From an uncultured Christensenellaceae bacterium (GTDB lineage Bacteria; Bacillota; Clostridia; Christensenellales; UBA3700): a stretch of DNA of 64,000 bases. The stretch is from the NCBI GenBank assembly GCA_910588545.1, contig CAJUOU010000001.1, forward strand, positions 248,001 through 312,000, written 5' to 3'. The notes below the pieces were generated by a model. It was not told where the DNA came from. It did not search any database and worked only from the letters and a program-made list of their open reading frames with translations. This document shows positions 60,595 to 64,000 of the stretch, one piece after another (positions within the stretch are counted from its first letter, which is position 1; each line of letters starts with the position of its first letter). A program made the translations under genes and the position numbers.

Positions 60595-61383
60595 ATGGCA
60601 GTTGTAACTATGAAAAGCCTTTTAGAGGCAGGTGTACACTTTGGACACCAAACAAAAAGATGGAACCCTAAAATGGGTAAGTACATTTATGCAGCAAGAA
60701 ATGATATTCACATTATCGATTTGCAAATCAGCGTTGGTTTGATTGAAGAAGCTTATGCTTTTATTAGAGATATCGCAAAAAGCGGTAAAGACATTTTGTT
60801 TGTAGGTACTAAAAAGCAAGCTCAAGATGCTGTTCGCGAAGAGGCTGAAAGATGCGGTATGTACTATATGAACAATAGATGGCTTGGCGGTACTTTGACA
60901 AACTTTAAGACAATCAAAACAAGAATTGACAGACTTAAAAAGATTGACCAAATGGAAGTTACAGGCGAGTTTGATTTGTTGCCTAAAAAAGAAGTTGCAG
61001 GTTTGAAAGACGAAAGAGAGAAGTTGGAAGCTAACTTGGGCGGTATTAGAGAAATGAAAAATCTTCCGGGTGCAATGTTCGTTGTTGACTTGAAGAAAGA
61101 GGAAATCGCTGTAAAGGAAGCTAAGAGACTTGGTATCCCTGTAGTAGGTTTGGTTGATACAAACTGTGATCCGGATTTAGTTGATTACGTTATCCCTGGT
61201 AACGATGATGCAATTCGTGCAATTAAATTGATTGCTAGTGTTATTGCTAACGCAGTTATCGAGGCAAACGAAGGTATCGCTTACGATGCAGAGGCAGCTG
61301 AGGCTGCTGCAGAAGCAGCTGCTAAAGAGGCAGAGGCAAAAGCTATGGAAGCAGCAGAAGTTGTTGCTCCGGTTGAAGAGTAA
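60595..61383 (+). CDS. rpsB: 30S ribosomal protein S2
   Basis: 262 residues. Conserved GVHFGHQTKRWNPKM near the N-terminus and GIPVVGLVDTNCDPDLVDYVIPGNDDA near the C-terminus. The C-terminal tail is Ala/Glu-rich. It is part of the small subunit. The ATG at 60595 after AGGAGGATTATAAA is the start; the long frame from 60412 runs through the promoter. tsf follows after 20 bases. Confidence 0.96.
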   Translation: MAVVTMKSLLEAGVHFGHQTKRWNPKMGKYIYAARNDIHIIDLQISVGLIEEAYAFIRDIAKSGKDILFVGTKKQAQDAVREEAERCGMYYMNNRWLGGTLTNFKTIKTRIDRLKKIDQMEVTGEFDLLPKKEVAGLKDEREKLEANLGGIREMKNLPGAMFVVDLKKEEIAVKEAKRLGIPVVGLVDTNCDPDLVDYVIPGNDDAIRAIKLIASVIANAVIEANEGIAYDAEAAEAAAEAAAKEAEAKAMEAAEVVAPVEE

Positions 61384-61403
61384 TTTTAGGAGGAAAACCG
61401 TAT

Positions 61404-62249
61404 ATGTTTACTAATAAAGACGTTATGGCTCTAAGAGCTAAAACCGGTGTAGGTATGATGGACTGCAAAAAAGCTTTGACAGAGGCTAATGGCGATATGG
61501 ACAAGGCTATTGAGTTACTTCGTGAAAAAGGAATGGCTACTGCTAGCAAAAGAGCAGATAAAATTGCATCTCAAGGTATTGTTTATGCAATGACTAAAGC
61601 TAATACAGGCGTTTTAGTTGAAGTAAACTGCGAGTCTGACTTCGTAGCGCGTGGCGACCAATTTAAAGAACTTGCCGATACAGTTGCAAATTATATTATC
61701 GATAACAATGTTGCAGATATCGAAGCTTTGAACAATGCTCAAGCTATTACAGATTTGGTACACGAGGCTATTGCTAAAATCGGTGAAAAAATCAATGTTA
61801 GAAGATTTGCTAAATTTAACGGAAACGTAACAAGTTATATTCACATGGGCGGTAAAATCGGTGTTATGCTAGAGGGTACTTGCTCTGATGAAGTTGCTCA
61901 CGATGTTGCACTTCAAATTGCTGCGGCTAATCCTTTGTATCTTGCAAAAGAGGATGTGCCAACTGCTGCTTTAGAAAAAGAAAAAGAAATTTTACGTGCT
62001 CAAGCATTAAATGAAGGTAAGCCTGAGGCTATCGTTGACAAAATGGTAGTTGGAAGAATTAATAAGTATTACAAAGATGTATGCTTGCTAGAGCAACCAT
62101 TTGTTAAAGACGGCGACAAGGCTGTTAAAAACATTTTGGATGGTAGCATTTCCGCATTCGTTCGTTATGAAATGGGCGAGGGCTTGGAAAAGAAAAACGA
62201 AGATTTGGCTCAAGAAGTTCAAGCTCAAATCGATGCTCAAAAGAAATAA
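61404..62249 (+). CDS. tsf: Elongation factor Ts
   Basis: 281 residues. The UBA-like N-terminus has TGVGMMDCKKAL, and the nucleotide-exchange core has VNCESDFVARGD. It recycles EF-Tu by releasing GDP. RBS TTAGGAGGAAAACC. Ends with a terminator; pyrH and frr follow, the usual order. Confidence 0.96.
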   Translation: MFTNKDVMALRAKTGVGMMDCKKALTEANGDMDKAIELLREKGMATASKRADKIASQGIVYAMTKANTGVLVEVNCESDFVARGDQFKELADTVANYIIDNNVADIEALNNAQAITDLVHEAIAKIGEKINVRRFAKFNGNVTSYIHMGGKIGVMLEGTCSDEVAHDVALQIAAANPLYLAKEDVPTAALEKEKEILRAQALNEGKPEAIVDKMVVGRINKYYKDVCLLEQPFVKDGDKAVKNILDGSISAFVRYEMGEGLEKKNEDLAQEVQAQIDAQKK

Positions 62250-62267
62250 ATATAAAACAATTAAATT

Positions 62268-62297
62268 AAGGGAACACTTTTTCTGTTCCCTTTTTTT
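62268..62297 (+). terminator. Terminator of rpsB-tsf
   Basis: Nine-bp stem AAGGGAACA / TGTTCCCTT (62268-62276 with 62284-62292), T-run to 62297. Confidence 0.88.
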
Positions 62298-62375
62298 AAG
62301 GTATACGTATTTTTGTTGGATTTTGTATAATAATTTTATAAACAGTTTAAAAGTGATTTAATTAAGGAGAAAACA

Positions 62376-63077
62376 ATGGCAAAGTATAAAAGAGTAATTA
62401 TCAAATTAAGCGGCGAGGCATTGGCAGGCGAAAAAGGTTTTGGCTTGGATGAGTCGGTTATCGATTATGTTGTTAAACAAATTAAAAAGGTTGCTAACGA
62501 TGGTATAGAAGTTGGTATAATCATTGGTGGAGGTAACTTTTGGCGTGGAAGACAAGGCTCCAATATGGATAGGACTACTGCCGACCACATGGGTATGCTT
62601 GCAACCGTAATCAACTCGCTAGCTATGCAAGACGCACTTGAAAAACATGGTGTTGCTTGCCGTGTACAAACTGCACTTACCATTACAAGAGTTGCAGAGC
62701 CTTATATTTTACGTAAGGCAATGAGACATTTGGAAAAGGGCAGAGTTGTTATATTTGCTTGCGGTACGGGTAATCCATATTTCAGCACAGATACAGGCGC
62801 TGCATTGAGAGCTGCAGAGATTGGTGCAGAGGCACTTTTGCTTGCTAAAAATGTAGATGGCATTTATGACAGTGACCCTAAAAAGAATCCGGATGCAAAA
62901 AAGTTTGATGAAATCGCATATATCGATGTTATCAAAAAAGGCTTGAATGCAATGGATACTACTGCTATAAGTTTGTGTATGGAAAATAAAATTCCTGTAA
63001 TTGCTTTTGCTTTGTCCGAAGAAGATAGTATCGTAAAAGCCGTTAACGGAGAAAAAATAGGTACAATTATTCAATAA
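62376..63077 (+). CDS. pyrH: UMP kinase
   Basis: 233 residues. Amino-acid-kinase fold: KLSGEALAGEKGFGLD at the start, GGGNFWRGR, DHMGMLATVINSLAMQ and the UMP-site GTGNPYFSTDTGAALRAAEI. It phosphorylates UMP to UDP as a hexamer. RBS AAGGAGAAAACA. Connects to pyrE at 13 kb in the same pathway. Confidence 0.96.
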   Translation: MAKYKRVIIKLSGEALAGEKGFGLDESVIDYVVKQIKKVANDGIEVGIIIGGGNFWRGRQGSNMDRTTADHMGMLATVINSLAMQDALEKHGVACRVQTALTITRVAEPYILRKAMRHLEKGRVVIFACGTGNPYFSTDTGAALRAAEIGAEALLLAKNVDGIYDSDPKKNPDAKKFDEIAYIDVIKKGLNAMDTTAISLCMENKIPVIAFALSEEDSIVKAVNGEKIGTIIQ

Positions 63078-63137
63078 TGGCTAACTGTCGCATAAATAAA
63101 TGTTTAAAATCAAACTAAAAGTATTGCAAAATACCCC

Positions 63138-63166
63138 TTGATTTTAATTGCAGATTAGTGTATAAT
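63138..63166 (+). promoter_or_regulatory. Promoter for frr
   Basis: TTGATT (63138-63143), 17-bp spacer, TATAAT (63161-63166). Confidence 0.75.
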
Positions 63167-63203
63167 AGTATTGTTATCAATAAAAATATTACGAGGTAAA
63201 ATT

Positions 63204-63779
63204 ATGGCTTACGAAAGTATGGAAATATTGGAACTTTTTGACGAGTTCGAAACAAAAATGGATAAGTGCGTATCTAATTTGAAAAATGAATTTGCACAAA
63301 TGAAAGCGGGAAGAGCAAATGCACATATTTTGGACAAAATAACCGCAGATTACTACGGCACTGAAACACCTATCAATCAAATGGCAAATATAAGTATACC
63401 TGAGGCAAGACTTTTGGTTATTTCTCCTTGGGATGCAAGTTGCGTTAAAGCTATCGAAAAAGCGATAACAGCTGCTAATATCGGCATTACCCCTAACAGT
63501 GACGGTAAGGTTATACGTTTGATTTTCCCTGAACTAACGGAAGAGAGACGCCGTGATTTGGTTAAACAAATCAAATCTACCAGCGAAAATTGTAAAGTTG
63601 TTTTAAGAAATGCAAGACGTGATATAAACGACAGCTTAAAGAAAATGAAAAAAGATTCCGCAATTTCCGAGGATGATTGTGCAATTTACGAAAAGGATGT
63701 AGATAAAAAGCTTGCCGAGCAAGTTGCTATGGTAGATAAAGTGACTGCCGATAAGGAAAAAGAGGTAATGAGTGTTTAA
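63204..63779 (+). CDS. frr: Ribosome recycling factor
   Basis: 191 residues. KAGRANAHILDKI (~residues 29-41) and the signature YYGTETPINQMANI are present; the three-helix bundle is complete to the end. It splits post-termination ribosomes with EF-G. The in-frame frame from 63171 overlaps the promoter, so ATG at 63204 after ACGAGGTAAAATT is used. Overlaps the next gene by 8 bases. Confidence 0.95.
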   Translation: MAYESMEILELFDEFETKMDKCVSNLKNEFAQMKAGRANAHILDKITADYYGTETPINQMANISIPEARLLVISPWDASCVKAIEKAITAANIGITPNSDGKVIRLIFPELTEERRRDLVKQIKSTSENCKVVLRNARRDINDSLKKMKKDSAISEDDCAIYEKDVDKKLAEQVAMVDKVTADKEKEVMSV

Positions 63780-63969
63780 TCCGCGAGATTATATCGGTAT
63801 GCCTTTTGAGAGTGCAAAAAACGTTTTGCAAAATATGGGGTATGTTGTAACGGAGATGGAAAACACAGCCGATGATAGGCATGCTTACGATAGTAAATTA
63901 GTAGTAAGAGTAGATGTCTGTAATGAATGTATTACTTTGGTAACGGCAAAATTTTTAATGAAAATTTAA
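63772..63969 (+). CDS. Small unknown protein, I78-inhibitor/PASTA-like pattern
   Basis: 65 residues, starting at a GTG that overlaps the frr stop, with AGAGGT just upstream. The pattern GMPFESAKNVLQNMGYVV, then YDSKLVVRV and ITLVTAKF resembles the small peptidase inhibitor I78 fold or a single PASTA-like domain; the family is not certain. No signal peptide, so it is cytoplasmic. In most Bacillota uppS and cdsA follow frr; here this gene and a terminator take that place. Its stop codon lies in the terminator stem. Confidence 0.6.
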   Translation: MFNPRDYIGMPFESAKNVLQNMGYVVTEMENTADDRHAYDSKLVVRVDVCNECITLVTAKFLMKI

Positions 63970-63991
63970 GTGGCGAATTGCCACTTTTTTT
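63968..63991 (+). terminator. Terminator after the small gene
   Basis: Seven-bp stem AAGTGGC / GCCACTT (63968-63974 with 63980-63986), 5-nt loop GAATT, T-run. The stop codon of the upstream gene overlaps the stem. Confidence 0.82.
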
Positions 63992-64000
63992 CTGCAAAAG

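Overview
The window looks like a chromosomal segment of a low-GC, anaerobic Gram-positive bacterium, most probably a member of the Clostridia (Bacillota). The signs are AT-rich intergenic DNA, strong AGGAGG-type ribosome binding sites, sigma-A-like promoters with a near-constant 17-bp spacer, rubrerythrin and ferredoxin-type flavoproteins, a sodium-pumping decarboxylase, RqcH, YitT, DUF4364 and an HPr-like protein. The gene order from yicC to recG closely follows the Bacillus subtilis ylo region. A 30-codon ORF in the spoVM position suggests sporulating ancestry. TGA is used as an ordinary stop codon here (for example at the ends of the genes finishing at 1721 and 16175).

Region by region: 1-5.7 kb holds the end of a MATE transporter, an EFR1-type flavoprotein, and an accessory set of membrane or unknown proteins (two of them paralogous) with a TfoX-N protein. 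5.7-15.3 kb holds rubrerythrin, an alanine/sodium symporter, YitT, a MacB-like ABC exporter, a second MacB-type ATPase paired with a small membrane protein, pyrE, a HIT-family gene interrupted by one in-frame UGA, a TSCPD protein, and a DUF4364/HPr-like pair. 15.4-38 kb is housekeeping: pcrA, ligA, yicC, gmk, rpoZ, coaBC, priA, def, fmt, rsmB, rlmN, rsgA, rpe, thiamine pyrophosphokinase, putative spoVM, rpmB (reverse), yloU, yloV/fakA, recG and a fabG-like reductase. The genes needed to make initiator fMet-tRNA (fmt) and to deformylate new proteins (def) lie together with replication restart and rRNA modification genes.

38.3-42.2 kb is a tRNA cluster (Val-Gly-Cys-Leu). It is followed by what looks like a decayed integrated element: the C-terminal stub of a large serine recombinase abutting tRNA-Leu, a MATE pump of different base composition behind an elaborate RNA leader, and a broken mobile-element regulator. 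A MarR/flavodoxin operon comes next. 42.5-47 kb is a single 1461-residue surface protein with tandem Cys-rich repeats. 47.3-52.8 kb is a five-gene operon for a biotin-dependent, sodium-translocating decarboxylase that carries two different carboxyltransferases.

52.9-64 kb contains two paralogous membrane proteins, rqcH, then tig-clpP-clpX (chaperone and protease) and rpsB-tsf-pyrH-frr, ending with a small unknown protein. The most unusual points are the HIT-family UGA codon, the MATE leader with a terminator hairpin and a Shine-Dalgarno-masking hairpin, the decarboxylase operon composition, the putative SpoVM, and the decayed element at tRNA-Leu. No rRNA, CRISPR array, complete insertion sequence or replication origin was seen.
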